Shown in pieces: positions 44,527 to 55,103 of a DNA stretch of 57,566 nt. The position numbers and the translations under genes were made by a program. Position 1 is the stretch's first letter. Every line of letters begins with the position of its first letter. The notes under the pieces are model-generated. The model saw only the letters and a program-made list of their open reading frames with translations, searched no databases and was not told the origin of the DNA. Source of the stretch: Clostridia bacterium (lineage in GTDB: Bacteria; Bacillota; DAOUPZ01); contig DAOUPZ010000024.1 in assembly GCA_030625885.1 (NCBI GenBank), positions 1-57,566 on the forward strand. The letters are read 5' to 3'.

Positions 44527-45372
44527 TTACTCTTTAAATTGAATAAACGTTTCTGGATCAATGTTTTCGTCATCTTTTAAAATTTCAAAATGCAAATGAG
44601 GCCCCGTGGAGATACCACTTTGCCCAACTTCAGCAATTACTTCTCCTTTTTCTACTTTCTGCTCTTCTTTAACCAGGATTTTCAAACAATGTCCATATCG
44701 CGTTTCAAGACCTTCGCTATGATCAATTTTTACCACCCATCCAGATGTTTTAGTAAAGGAAACTTCTTTAACAGTACCCGCTAAAACAGCCTTAATGGAT
44801 TTGCCTTCGGGTGCTGCAACGTCCACCCCTTCATGAAACCGTTTTTCGTTATAGATTGGATGAATTCGCCAACCATATGGAGAAGATAATATACCATCAA
44901 CAGGAACCACCATAACTTGATCTTGTGAGTTTGTTTGTAACTCTAATACATCACTTTTTTTTTTGTTTTCATCATTATCTATCACATCTTTTGATTCCAA
45001 TTTGATGTTCTGCTTTTCCAAAAGTGTATTGGCAGCACTTTCTTCATCCTTATATTGATAGTCACCAGAAAAGTCTTCTTTTTTCCATTCTTGAATCAAT
45101 GGTGTTAAAGGACCTAAATGTTCTTCGAAAACTGGTATATTAAGCGTATTTTTCGGAATATGCCACTGTTTTATCTTTTTTATTGCAGGCACAATTTGAT
45201 AGTTAATTGTCATTGCATGAAAAATCTTTTTTTCAAACTGCTTAGCTAAAGGATTACTTATCTTATTCAATGAAAAAAGCACTAGAAATATTACGATGCA
45301 TATTAGCGTTTGTCTAATAAATTTTAAAAATCTTTTATAGCTCGAAATTGAATTTGATATTTTATGTTCCAT
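44527..45372 (-). CDS. spoIVFA: Membrane-anchored M23 (LytM) protein, SpoIVFA-like
   Basis: 281 residues from the ATG at 45372 (GGGAGG upstream). One N-terminal transmembrane helix (LICIVIFLVLFSLNKI), ~120-residue linker, C-terminal LytM domain with FHEGVDVAAPEG, ETRYGHCLK and HLHFEIL, i.e. the zinc-binding His/Asp/His residues are present. In Bacillus SpoIVFA holds SpoIVFB inactive until SpoIIIA-channel and protease signals release it. Here the LytM site looks intact, so it may also cut peptidoglycan. Confidence 0.82.
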   Translation of the reverse strand: MEHKISNSISSYKRFLKFIRQTLICIVIFLVLFSLNKISNPLAKQFEKKIFHAMTINYQIVPAIKKIKQWHIPKNTLNIPVFEEHLGPLTPLIQEWKKEDFSGDYQYKDEESAANTLLEKQNIKLESKDVIDNDENKKKSDVLELQTNSQDQVMVVPVDGILSSPYGWRIHPIYNEKRFHEGVDVAAPEGKSIKAVLAGTVKEVSFTKTSGWVVKIDHSEGLETRYGHCLKILVKEEQKVEKGEVIAEVGQSGISTGPHLHFEILKDDENIDPETFIQFKE

Positions 45373-45474
45373 ATGCAACCTCCCAAAGTCATAAATGATC
45401 GTTGTAAATATTCACTCAACATAGTTATATATATTACAACGTCAGATGTATTATGACCTCAAAGGGACAGGTTA

Positions 45475-45504
45475 TAAAAAAACTGAGTCTAATAATGACT
45501 CAGC
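45475..45504 (-). terminator. Terminator of rodA
   Basis: 7-bp stem CTGAGTC / GACTCAG, 7-nt loop, followed by T6 on the minus strand, right at the rodA stop. Confidence 0.85.
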
Positions 45505-46601
45505 TAAAACATAATTTTCTGTCGACGCATCCTCACGTTTAAAATGATTCCTAATGCAATCATGTTAGCTAATGTAGAACTCCCCCCATAACTCATAAAC
45601 GGAAGCGGAATACCTGTAATAGGCATCAGCCCAATCGTCATCCCTACATTTTCAAGAATATGAAATGTATACATAGAAAGAACGCCAACTACCAATAGTG
45701 TTCCAAACTTATCCTTCGCTGCCATGGCAATTTTAATGCCTTTCCATAACAAAAAAAGATAGAGACTCAAAAGAACAATTGCACCTATAAAACCTAGTTC
45801 CTCGCCAATAACCGAAAAAATAAAGTCTGTATGCTGCTCTGGTAAAAAATTCAATAAGTTCTGTGTTCCTTTAAACAATCCTTTTCCCATCAAGCCACCT
45901 GACCCTACCGCGATCTTAGACTGAATCACATGATAACCAGCCCCCAGAGGATCAACATTAGGGTCAATAAAGACAATTAAACGGTTTTTTTGGTACTTAT
46001 CTAAAAAATTCCATAATATCGGTAACGCTGCGATGCCACTCCCTGCAATCAACATCAATTTTTTTATCGGAACACCACCCGCAAAGAGCATCCCAAATAA
46101 GATAGCAAAAAAAACCAGAGCTGTCCCCAAATCGGGTTGCTTTAAAATAAATAAAAGTGGTATCCCAACATACAAAAATGCAAGAAAGATTCCTCTCCAT
46201 GTTTTAATTAAAGTCTCATTTTCTGATAAGTATTTTGCTAATATAATGATAATGATGATCTTAGAAAATTCAGATGGCTGCATAGAAAACGGTCCAATAT
46301 CAATCCAACTTTTGGCACCACCATGTTCAGCTCCAATAAGCAAAACTGCTAAAAGCAATACGATCATAAAACCATATAAATAGCGCGAGGCCTTTTTAAT
46401 AACATTATAATCGATAGATAAAATAAATATTAAGATCGATATTCCAAGAATATCCCATACAATTTGTCTTTTTAAATAATAATAAACATCCGCGAATTGA
46501 CCAAATGATGCACTGGTAATAATGAATAAGCTGTAACTCAATAGTATACACACCGTTATGACAACGGAATAATCCAAATTTTTTAATAACTTTCTATCCA
46601 T
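45504..46601 (-). CDS. rodA: Peptidoglycan polymerase RodA (SEDS family)
   Basis: 365 residues, ~10 membrane helices. SEDS motifs KQPDLGTALVFFAILFG, GSGGLMGKGLFKGTQ..FLPEQHTDFIFSVIGEE and GIPLPFMSYGGSS. RodA polymerises glycan strands for side-wall growth together with the class B PBP2 encoded at 48871. Separated from minE by a hairpin, with own terminator. RodA rather than FtsW/SpoVE is favoured by the mre/PBP2 neighbourhood. Confidence 0.94.
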   Translation of the reverse strand: MDRKLLKNLDYSVVITVCILLSYSLFIITSASFGQFADVYYYLKRQIVWDILGISILIFILSIDYNVIKKASRYLYGFMIVLLLAVLLIGAEHGGAKSWIDIGPFSMQPSEFSKIIIIIILAKYLSENETLIKTWRGIFLAFLYVGIPLLFILKQPDLGTALVFFAILFGMLFAGGVPIKKLMLIAGSGIAALPILWNFLDKYQKNRLIVFIDPNVDPLGAGYHVIQSKIAVGSGGLMGKGLFKGTQNLLNFLPEQHTDFIFSVIGEELGFIGAIVLLSLYLFLLWKGIKIAMAAKDKFGTLLVVGVLSMYTFHILENVGMTIGLMPITGIPLPFMSYGGSSTLANMIALGIILNVRMRRQKIMF

Positions 46602-46680
46602 ATCTTCCCCCTAGATTCTTCACAAAAATAATATATACAAACCATTTTATTATATCATAATTTCAAAATAAAATTCCATA

Positions 46681-46720
46681 AAAAAAGAAAAATAGCGTTT
46701 ACACTATTTTTCTTTTTTTA
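46681..46720 (-). terminator. Terminator of minCDE
   Basis: A/T-rich 15-bp stem AAAAAAGAAAAATAG / CTATTTTTCTTTTTT with 8-nt loop, 30 nt after the minE stop. Confidence 0.65.
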
Positions 46721-46751
46721 TATTTTAATATTTTAAATTCTATGCTATAAA

Positions 46752-47015
46752 TTACAAACTTCTCTTAACCTGAACAATAGGGATGTTTGCGACTAACGCG
46801 ACAGAATCATCTACATTACTTAAGTTAACCTCTAAAGCTTCCTGATCAACTTCTAAATATTTATTAATAACTGTAATTAAGTCTTCTTTTAATGATTGAA
46901 GTAGTTCCGGTGACATATTAGCACGATCATGAATTAAAACCAGACGCAATCTTTCTTTAGCAACATCTTTACTATTGGTATCTTTTTGAAAAAGCTTAGA
47001 AAATATATCTAACAT
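46752..47015 (-). CDS. minE: Cell division topological specificity factor MinE
   Basis: 87 residues: membrane-targeting start MLDIFSKLFQKD, MinD-contact segment AKERLRLVLIHDRANMSPEL, dimer domain VINKYLEVDQEALEVNL. Stimulates MinD ATPase to create pole-to-pole oscillation. Its presence means an E. coli-type Min system rather than the DivIVA/MinJ type. 22 nt after minD. Confidence 0.97.
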   Translation of the reverse strand: MLDIFSKLFQKDTNSKDVAKERLRLVLIHDRANMSPELLQSLKEDLITVINKYLEVDQEALEVNLSNVDDSVALVANIPIVQVKRSL

Positions 47016-47037
47016 TTATTCCTCCCCCCCTATACGC

Positions 47038-47835
47038 TTAACTTCCCAGGCCAATCAATTTTTTCAGTTTTCCAAAAAAAGTTGTTTCTGCCTCCATTGG
47101 CATGAGGGGTACATCCTCACCTAAAATACGTCTAACAATATTCTTATAAGATTTACTAGATAATGATATTTCATCTAATATTGCAGGTTCCCCTCGATTT
47201 GTGGAAATAACAATCTTCTCATCATCAGGAACCACCCCTAATAATTCAATGGCTAAAATATCAATCATATCATTGATGTTCATCATATCTTTTTGAGCTA
47301 CTAAATTAAGCTTTATACGGTTAACAACCAGTTTAGGATTACGTATTTCAGCTGCTTCTAATAATCCGATAATTCGGTCTGCATCGCGAACAGCAGAAAC
47401 TTCTGGCGTGGTCACAATAACAGCCCAATCAGCGCCACTAATAGCATTCTTAAAACCTTGCTCAATTCCCGCTGGACAGTCAATCAAAATATAATCAAAA
47501 TCCTTTTTTAATTCTACACACAATTTCTTCATCTGATCCGGTGAAACAGCATCTTTATCTCGCGTTTGTGCAGCAGGAAGTAAATATAAATTATCAAAAC
47601 GCTTGTCCTTAATTAAAGCTTGTCGCAAACGACAATTTTCTTCCACTACATCCACCAAATCATAAACAATCCTATTTTCCAATCCCATTACTAGATCAAG
47701 GTTTCTAAGTCCAATATCCGCATCTATTAATACAACTTTTTTTCCATTAATCGCTAATCCTGTACCCAAATTAGCAGTTGTTGTCGTTTTGCCAACACCA
47801 CCTTTTCCGGATGTTATAACAATAACTTCTCCCAT
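47038..47835 (-). CDS. minD: Septum site-determining ATPase MinD
   Basis: 265 residues. Deviant Walker A GKGGVGKTTTTANLG, Walker B YILIDCPAGIEQGF, and C-terminal amphipathic membrane-targeting helix FFGKLKKLIGLG. Recruits MinC to the membrane to block FtsZ rings away from mid-cell. Good AGGAGG before the ATG. A 161-bp palindromic element separates it from minC. Confidence 0.98.
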   Translation of the reverse strand: MGEVIVITSGKGGVGKTTTTANLGTGLAINGKKVVLIDADIGLRNLDLVMGLENRIVYDLVDVVEENCRLRQALIKDKRFDNLYLLPAAQTRDKDAVSPDQMKKLCVELKKDFDYILIDCPAGIEQGFKNAISGADWAVIVTTPEVSAVRDADRIIGLLEAAEIRNPKLVVNRIKLNLVAQKDMMNINDMIDILAIELLGVVPDDEKIVISTNRGEPAILDEISLSSKSYKNIVRRILGEDVPLMPMEAETTFFGKLKKLIGLGS

Positions 47836-47866
47836 TCAATCGCCTCCTATCGTCATAAGAACATTC

Positions 47867-48027
47867 AGGCATCTCCAAAAAAAATAACTAGCCAGTATGA
47901 CAGCCTATTTTGAACTATACTGCGTTATCAGAACCTACTGATAGCTCTGCTATCAGCAGAACCTAATGCCTTGTCTATCTCAAAATATTTCTACCATCCT
48001 TGACTCGTTATTTCCTTTGCGATGCCT
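47867..48027. repeat. MITE-like 161-bp palindromic element between minC and minD
   Basis: Ends AGGCATCTCC...AAATAAC and, inverted, GTTATTTCC...GATGCCT: imperfect terminal inverted repeats of ~20 bp. Inner halves remain complementary (TATTTTGA / TCAAAATA; TTATCAGAACCT / AGAACCTAATG) down to a perfect CTGATAGC-TCT-GCTATCAG hairpin at 47938-47956. The whole element can fold as one long hairpin. Its right end contains the minC stop codon (48026-48028). Confidence 0.75.
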
Positions 48028-48751
48028 AACTCCCATAACTATCTCGATTTGGTATATATTTTTCAATCATAATGGTTCCATCTTTAACACGTGCAATTTC
48101 AGGCTCTACAATCTGTTGCATTTCCCCATCCGGTGCTCGAGTAATATACTGTGCAATACGTAATTGCATAGGCTTAAGATAAAAGGCAGTTACAACTGCA
48201 TTATCATTTCCCTTAGCGCCGGCATGCGCGATCCCCCGCAAGGTACCCATAACAATAATATCTCCCCCTGCAATAATTTCAGACCCCGGATTCACATCAC
48301 CTAAAATAATAACATTTCCATCAAACTCTACTCGCTGTCCGGAACGTATCGTTCGTTTTATCAGTAATGCATTTGCTCCATTTTGAATATAATGATTATT
48401 ATTCATATCTTTTTTCCCTGTTATATTATCTTTCTTAAGTTTATTTTTAGACTCTTTTTCCCATAAATCATGTGAAGCAGGGCAATATTTCCATTGCCAC
48501 TCCCTTCCTTCTACTCTAATAAGTTCTAAGTGATAACGTTCAACAATAATTTCCTTAATATTATCTAATTCTGTTTTGTCTAAATCGCGATCACCTACGT
48601 CGAAAATAACCTGTGCTCCATTGAAAAAATACTGAGCCTCACCAATTGCTTTGTCAATTTCTTCATAAATTTGAGATAAAGGATAAGATTCATTAACAAT
48701 AATCCAAATTCCTTCTTTAGTTCCTTTAAATACAATGTTTTTTTCCTTCAT
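48026..48751 (-). CDS. minC: Septum site-determining protein MinC
   Basis: 241 residues from the ATG at 48751 (AAGGGGAG upstream). N-terminal FtsZ-inhibiting domain (~1-100), linker, C-terminal beta-helix MinD-binding domain with GDVNPGSEIIAGGDIIVMGT LRGIAHAG. Inhibits FtsZ polymerisation. The stop codon lies in the terminal repeat of the palindromic element at 47867-48027. Confidence 0.96.
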   Translation of the reverse strand: MKEKNIVFKGTKEGIWIIVNESYPLSQIYEEIDKAIGEAQYFFNGAQVIFDVGDRDLDKTELDNIKEIIVERYHLELIRVEGREWQWKYCPASHDLWEKESKNKLKKDNITGKKDMNNNHYIQNGANALLIKRTIRSGQRVEFDGNVIILGDVNPGSEIIAGGDIIVMGTLRGIAHAGAKGNDNAVVTAFYLKPMQLRIAQYITRAPDGEMQQIVEPEIARVKDGTIMIEKYIPNRDSYGS

Positions 48752-48837
48752 GTCTCTCCCCTTCACCATTGGGAATATAATTATCTATTCAATTATTGAA
48801 ATATTCTTCATAAATATCCTAATTCCTGCCTTAAATG

Positions 48838-48863
48838 AAAAAAAGTGCCTAGCACTTTTTTCT
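48838..48863 (-). terminator. Terminator after mrdA
   Basis: Stem AAAAAGTGC / GCACTTTTT around a CTA loop with T7 on the minus strand, 8 nt past the stop. Confidence 0.8.
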
Positions 48864-48870
48864 CATTTTT

Positions 48871-50874
48871 TTATTCCCCTGTACCTACAATAGGCAAATT
48901 ACTATCCTCTTCAGATATGTTTGAATGTTCCTGTAAAGACGGTTGCTGGTTTTCTTCAGATGTAACTTGAGATTCTATGGCTTCAGATGGAGGCGGTGTT
49001 TGAACTGCTTCATTCTGTGCAGGAACAGGTTGAGGCTGCTGAGGTAATGGTTGAGATGGACTAATATCTTGTTCCTGAGGTTTTTCAATACCGAAAAAAG
49101 CATCCAACATCGCTCTGGCAATCGGACCTGCAGCAGAACCACCATGACCCCCTTGTTCAACGAGGATTGCAATAGCAATTTGCGGATCATCCACAGGCGC
49201 AAAGCAAACAAACCAGCCATGATCATCTCCTTGTGAATTCTGGGCTGTCCCAGTTTTGCCCCCTACTGGAATAGGAAAATCTTTGAAATAATTATAAGCC
49301 GTTCCACCGGGTTGGGTCACCCTACTCATACCTTCTTTAATAATTTCAAAAGTTTCCTTTTTAATAGGTAATTGTCTTCTCACTTGAGGATCATATTGTT
49401 TTAATAATTTACCTTCAGGCGTAACAATTCGATCTAACACATAAGGCCTATAAAGCGTTCCCTCGTTTGCAATCGTAGCAATATAATTCACAATTTGTAG
49501 AGGTGTATAACTATGAAACCCTTGACCAATAGCAATACTGAGTGTTTCCCCAGGATACCATGGTTCATTATACGTTTCTTGTTTCCATTCTTTTGAAGGA
49601 ACGACACCGGGTTTTTCCTCTGGTATCAATGCCAACCCTGTCTTTTCACCCAATCCAAACATTTTTGCATATCTGCTAATCACATCAATCCCTAAACGAT
49701 TTCCCATTTCATAGAAATAGACATTACAGGATTGCTGAAGTGCTTTATAAATATCCACTTTTCCATGCCCGCTAGATTTCCAACAACGCGGTTTATGCCA
49801 CAACCAATATCTTCCTGTACAGGTTATCGTTTCATCTGATGTTACCTGACCCTCTTCTAAAGCAGCAATACCCATTAAAGGTTTAAAAGGAGAACCTGGT
49901 GGGTATTCCCCTATCGTAACATTATTATTTGACCATCCAGTACCTTGCATTTCTTCCCATTTCTTTTTAGGTAGTCCCTTGATAAATAAATTAGGATCAA
50001 AAGAAGTTTTACTGGACATGGCTAAAATCTTGCCGTTTTTAGGATTAATGGCGACTGCAGCCGCTTTCTGCGCATTGGGAAATCCGTTTTTTTGCACATG
50101 TTCCATCGTCTCTTGCATGGATTTTTCAGTTGCGATCTGTAGCGTTTTATCAATCGTCAAATAAAGATCATTTCCCGGAATAGGGTTTTTCTGCCCTAAT
50201 ATTTTCACTGGTCGTCCTCGGTTATCCACTTCCACCTGTTGTCCACCGTCTACACCACGGATTAATTTATCATAAAGCTTTTCTAATCCCATTTTGCCAA
50301 TAATATCCCCTATTTTATAACCATCTTTTTTCATAACCTTTAGTTCCTCTTCGTCGATTCCCCGCACATATCCAATTAAGTGAGAGGCAAAATCCCCTTG
50401 GAGATAATCTCTAACTGGTTGCTCTTCAATCATAACGCCAGGTAATTCAAGACTCTTTTCTTCGATTTTTACCAGCGTCTCATCAGAAATATCCGTTTTG
50501 ACCGGAATCGGATAATACGAGGGTAATTTCTTCTTTTGAGCCGCCTCAACTTGTTCCCTAATATCTTTATGTGTCATATTAAGTAGTGGACTCAATTCTC
50601 CAATAACCGCTTCCATATTTTTAATTTCCATGGGAACCAGTGAGACAGTATAGGCATAACGTGTTGATACAATAGGCTCATTATCAGAATCAAACATCTG
50701 TCCTCTAGGTGCACGCTGCGTAATTAAGCGAATACGATTCCCTTCAGATAAACGTTGGAATTCTTCATTTTGTAAGATTTGTAAATATCCTAAACGGAGA
50801 CTTATAACTACAAAAATTGTAATAATAAAAGCTAACAAAACTTTCAAACGACTCTCTAATTTCATTGAAGTCAT
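48871..50874 (-). CDS. mrdA: Penicillin-binding protein 2 (class B transpeptidase of elongation)
   Basis: 667 residues. Transmembrane helix (VLLAFIITIFVVISLRLGYL), PBP dimerisation domain (~55-230), transpeptidase with SxxK in PPGSPFKPLMGI, SxN in QQSCNVYFYE and KTG in VGGKTGTAQN. Pro/Gln/Ser-rich C-terminal tail of ~75 residues (PQPVPAQNEAVQTPPPSEAI), unusual but seen in Clostridia. Cross-links side-wall peptidoglycan with RodA/MreBCD. Downstream of mreD. Confidence 0.95.
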   Translation of the reverse strand: MTSMKLESRLKVLLAFIITIFVVISLRLGYLQILQNEEFQRLSEGNRIRLITQRAPRGQMFDSDNEPIVSTRYAYTVSLVPMEIKNMEAVIGELSPLLNMTHKDIREQVEAAQKKKLPSYYPIPVKTDISDETLVKIEEKSLELPGVMIEEQPVRDYLQGDFASHLIGYVRGIDEEELKVMKKDGYKIGDIIGKMGLEKLYDKLIRGVDGGQQVEVDNRGRPVKILGQKNPIPGNDLYLTIDKTLQIATEKSMQETMEHVQKNGFPNAQKAAAVAINPKNGKILAMSSKTSFDPNLFIKGLPKKKWEEMQGTGWSNNNVTIGEYPPGSPFKPLMGIAALEEGQVTSDETITCTGRYWLWHKPRCWKSSGHGKVDIYKALQQSCNVYFYEMGNRLGIDVISRYAKMFGLGEKTGLALIPEEKPGVVPSKEWKQETYNEPWYPGETLSIAIGQGFHSYTPLQIVNYIATIANEGTLYRPYVLDRIVTPEGKLLKQYDPQVRRQLPIKKETFEIIKEGMSRVTQPGGTAYNYFKDFPIPVGGKTGTAQNSQGDDHGWFVCFAPVDDPQIAIAILVEQGGHGGSAAGPIARAMLDAFFGIEKPQEQDISPSQPLPQQPQPVPAQNEAVQTPPPSEAIESQVTSEENQQPSLQEHSNISEEDSNLPIVGTGE

Positions 50875-50997
50875 TTTTATCTTCCCCTTCTAGTCAAAAA
50901 CTTTTATATCTTAATATATAAGCAATCTATTTACTTCTTAGAAATAGTTCAATTAAAAAAGGAAGGCATTATTTGCTCTTCCTCATTTAATTTACTA

Positions 50998-51507
50998 TTA
51001 TATTATACCATATGGATACATTCTTAGATACTTAAAAATAGGCAATCGATAAATCAAGTAATAAACAAAAGGCGCCATAATTGCATTATAAATTGCTTCT
51101 GGAAAAACAACAACGCCAAAGCTCGAAATAAAGGACACTGAGATACCACTATAACGTAACAATATGTACTCCAAAAAACCTTTTATAAAGGTACCGACAA
51201 AGCAAAAAACCAAGGGTAACAAAAAATTATCCTTAAAAACCTTTTTTTCCATCAAACCTGATGAAAATCCTATCAAGGTATAAACACTTGCATAAATGCC
51301 TACTGTTCCCCCTGTTGAAATGTCAAGTAATAACCCTGCTATAAATCCAAATAGCGTTCCCATTTTAAAGCCCAGCAAAACACTGATCGCAATAATGACC
51401 ATCAAGACAATATCAGGATGAACATTAATTATTTTCAGGAAAGGCACTAAGGTTGATTGAAGTATAATACAACCCATAACTAAAATCATTAGCCTCCAAT
51501 ATTTCAT
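50998..51507 (-). CDS. mreD: Rod shape-determining protein MreD
   Basis: 169 residues, 5-6 membrane helices with the MreD pattern LVPFLKIINVHPDIVLMVII and GFIAGLLLDISTGG. Membrane part of the elongasome. Starts 3 nt after mreC. Confidence 0.93.
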   Translation of the reverse strand: MKYWRLMILVMGCIILQSTLVPFLKIINVHPDIVLMVIIAISVLLGFKMGTLFGFIAGLLLDISTGGTVGIYASVYTLIGFSSGLMEKKVFKDNFLLPLVFCFVGTFIKGFLEYILLRYSGISVSFISSFGVVVFPEAIYNAIMAPFVYYLIYRLPIFKYLRMYPYGII

Positions 51508-51510
51508 GGT

Positions 51511-52407
51511 TTACTGCCCTCCAATTGATTCACTCATTTCTTCAGGAGAAGGTATTTCAGGTATTTCCTTAAGCACACGTTTAATTAAAAAAACCTTCTC
51601 AAGTGTATTAAAATCTGCATAAGGCTTAATCATTGCCTCCGTAGAAATCCCTTGCAAACCGTTTTTTACACTACTAACTTCTCCGATGATAATCCCCTTT
51701 GGAAAAATACCGAGGCCTGACGTAGTCACTGTTTGTCCTTTCTTTACTTTTGCGCTACGGGGAAGACGTTCCATAATACACTGAATTTTTGTATTAGAGG
51801 CCACGCCTCTAATCACACCCGTCTCCCGCGTTTCCTCAATTCTTCCACCTACTCTACTATACTGATCGATGAGGGGTAAAACAACCGCATAGCGATCTCC
51901 CACTGAGAAAACTCTTCCAACCAGTTCCATCCCAAGTGAAACAACTGTCATATCCTTTTCTATTCCATTTTTAATTCCTTTATTAATTATAAACGACCCT
52001 TGCCAATTAGAAGGGGAGCGATTTATAACCTCTGCTACCATTAAATCAAAATTCTCATTATTAGCCTTCAATTCGGCCATTTGGCGAAGTTCATTGTTCT
52101 CCAATTGTACTTCTTTTAGTTTATGCGATAAGGCTTCATAATCTTGCATTCTTTCTTCTAACACTTTATTTTCTTTATGTGTATTAAGTAAGCTAACCAT
52201 TCCATCAAACGAATTTTTTACTGCTTCTGTCGCATCCGTTAACACATTTTCTACCGGACGAAAAATGGTTGAAATCACTTGTTCTACCTTACTAAAACGT
52301 TCCCGTTCAATACCAGTATGTTTAATCACGACACTCATTAATATTGCAAAAACAATCACTATTACCAAAAGATATCTATTTCTCCACATCCATCTCACAT
52401 GAGACAC
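51511..52407 (-). CDS. mreC: Rod shape-determining protein MreC
   Basis: 298 residues: N-terminal helix (YLLVIVIVFAILMSVVI), coiled coil (~70-112, KVLEERMQDYEALSHKLKEV), double beta-barrel (VINRSPSNWQGSFIINKG, VSLGMELVGRV, YSRVGG). Scaffolds PBP2/RodA outside the membrane. Follows mreB by 7 nt. Confidence 0.96.
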   Translation of the reverse strand: MSHVRWMWRNRYLLVIVIVFAILMSVVIKHTGIERERFSKVEQVISTIFRPVENVLTDATEAVKNSFDGMVSLLNTHKENKVLEERMQDYEALSHKLKEVQLENNELRQMAELKANNENFDLMVAEVINRSPSNWQGSFIINKGIKNGIEKDMTVVSLGMELVGRVFSVGDRYAVVLPLIDQYSRVGGRIEETRETGVIRGVASNTKIQCIMERLPRSAKVKKGQTVTTSGLGIFPKGIIIGEVSSVKNGLQGISTEAMIKPYADFNTLEKVFLIKRVLKEIPEIPSPEEMSESIGGQ

Positions 52408-52414
52408 GTCCTTC

Positions 52415-53497
<1,083 letters not shown>

Positions 53498-54202
53498 TTA
53501 TAACATCCCTTTTTCACGTAAACTTATGTATTTATTATCACCAAATATAATATGGTCTAATACACGAATCCCAACTAATTCTCCAACTTCACATAATCGT
53601 TTCGTAATTTGCAAATCTTCATTGCTTGGAGACGGATCACCGCTGGGGTGATTATGTGCTAAAATCAAAGCAGCACTACTGTGTTTAATGGCTTCCTTAT
53701 ATAGTTCCCTTGGATGAACCAACGAAGCATTTAAGTGCCCAATTGAAATGGTTTCAACTTTTATCACCACATTTTTAGTGTTTAGAAGTACAGCTTTAAA
53801 GTGTTCCTTTTCCAAAAAACGCATTTCCTGCATTAATAAATTTGCAACACTTTCAGGAGATCGAATCACCATTTCTACGCCTGAACTTGTAGCCGCCAAC
53901 CGCTTTCCCAATTCAAAAACAGCCTTGAGTTGAGTTGCTTTTGCCATTCCGATTCCGTTGATTCTACTTAATTCCTCTACACTCGCTTTTAATAAAGGCT
54001 GAATGCCTCCAAAAACTGAAAGCAGCTGTTCAGCAATTTGCACGGCACTTTGCGCATGCGTTCCAGTCCGGATAATAATTGCAATCAATTCAGAAAGCGA
54101 TAGGTATTCTGCACCCAATTTAAGTAAACGTTCTCGTGGTCTTTCCTCACAAGGTAAATCTTTAATTGTCACATGATATCCTACTTCTTCAAGCTTCGTC
54201 AT
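53498..54202 (-). CDS. radC: RadC/JAB domain protein
   Basis: 234 residues. N-terminal helix-hairpin-helix (RINGIGMAKATQLKAVFELG) and C-terminal JAMM metalloprotease-like fold with ILAHNHPSGDPSPSNEDLQI (HxH...D). Cellular role still uncertain despite the name. Overlaps maf by 14 nt; conserved maf-radC-mreB order. Confidence 0.96.
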   Translation of the reverse strand: MTKLEEVGYHVTIKDLPCEERPRERLLKLGAEYLSLSELIAIIIRTGTHAQSAVQIAEQLLSVFGGIQPLLKASVEELSRINGIGMAKATQLKAVFELGKRLAATSSGVEMVIRSPESVANLLMQEMRFLEKEHFKAVLLNTKNVVIKVETISIGHLNASLVHPRELYKEAIKHSSAALILAHNHPSGDPSPSNEDLQITKRLCEVGELVGIRVLDHIIFGDNKYISLREKGML

Positions 54203-54788
54203 GTTGCCAATACACCTCTTTATGGATACCAGCCTTTTCTAACATAGCGGCAGTCTTTCTTAATGGAAGCCCCACAACATTTGAATAAGATCCTTCAATC
54301 TTTTGAATAAAAACGGCAGCCTTTCCTTGAATACCATAAGCGCCAGCTTTATCAAATGGTTCACCCGTATTAATATAGGCCATCATTTCTTGTGTTTGCA
54401 AAGGCGCAAAAAGCACTTTGGTTTTTTCATAATCTAAATCATATGAGCCGATCTCAGCATTAACCAAAGCGATCCCTGTTATAACCCAATGACTCTGATT
54501 ACTCAGTTTCTTTAGCATTTCAAATGCATCTTGGGTGTCTTTGGGTTTTCCTAAAATTTCGTTTCCCAAAACAACAATCGTATCTGCCCCTAAAACCCAG
54601 CCTTTTTCAATGCTTTTTGCCACTTCCATTGCCTTACGGAGTGCTAACGCTTCTACAACTTTTTCTGGGGAGCATGTTTTCTCAATGGTTTCATCTACCC
54701 TGCTTGTTATAACTGTAAACGGCACACCGATTTGCTCCAGAAGTTCTTTTCTCCTTGGTGAAGCTGATGCTAAAACAACAGAATTCAT
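54189..54788 (-). CDS. maf: Maf-family nucleoside triphosphate pyrophosphatase
   Basis: 199 residues. Opening LASASPRRKELLEQIGVPFT and VLGADTIVVLG are the Maf/HAM1-like nucleotide-binding motifs. Hydrolyses non-canonical dTTP/UTP-type nucleotides. Start codon overlaps the DUF4321 stop. Confidence 0.96.
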   Translation of the reverse strand: MNSVVLASASPRRKELLEQIGVPFTVITSRVDETIEKTCSPEKVVEALALRKAMEVAKSIEKGWVLGADTIVVLGNEILGKPKDTQDAFEMLKKLSNQSHWVITGIALVNAEIGSYDLDYEKTKVLFAPLQTQEMMAYINTGEPFDKAGAYGIQGKAAVFIQKIEGSYSNVVGLPLRKTAAMLEKAGIHKEVYWQHDEA

Positions 54789-55036
54789 TATATCACCTTC
54801 TTAAACAATAGAAAAGCCAATACCATACCAATTACACTCGCAACATTCAACTTTAAAGTAAAGCCAAATGTTAATGTAATAATCTTTAAATCCAAAATTA
54901 ATGGTGAGGTTAACCCAGCTGTTATACCTTTACTTAACAGCGGAAACGTTGTAGAAAAAGCTTCTCCTAATATTGATCCAAGAAGAACACCAATAATCAT
55001 GATAATTATGAGTTTCCATCCATTCACGCTCTTCAT
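54788..55036 (-). CDS. DUF4321 membrane protein
   Basis: 82 residues, two to three membrane segments (LIIIMIIGVLLGSILGEAF, LNVASVIGMVLAFLLFKK) with the DUF4321 middle LDLKIITLTFGFTLKLN. Function unknown; typically found next to maf in Clostridia. Confidence 0.88.
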   Translation of the reverse strand: MKSVNGWKLIIIMIIGVLLGSILGEAFSTTFPLLSKGITAGLTSPLILDLKIITLTFGFTLKLNVASVIGMVLAFLLFKKVI

Positions 55037-55103
55037 ATAACCTCCCGTATAGATACGATAAGTAAATTTCCCAACATGATCGAAAGCTTAATTATTAAAA
55101 AAC

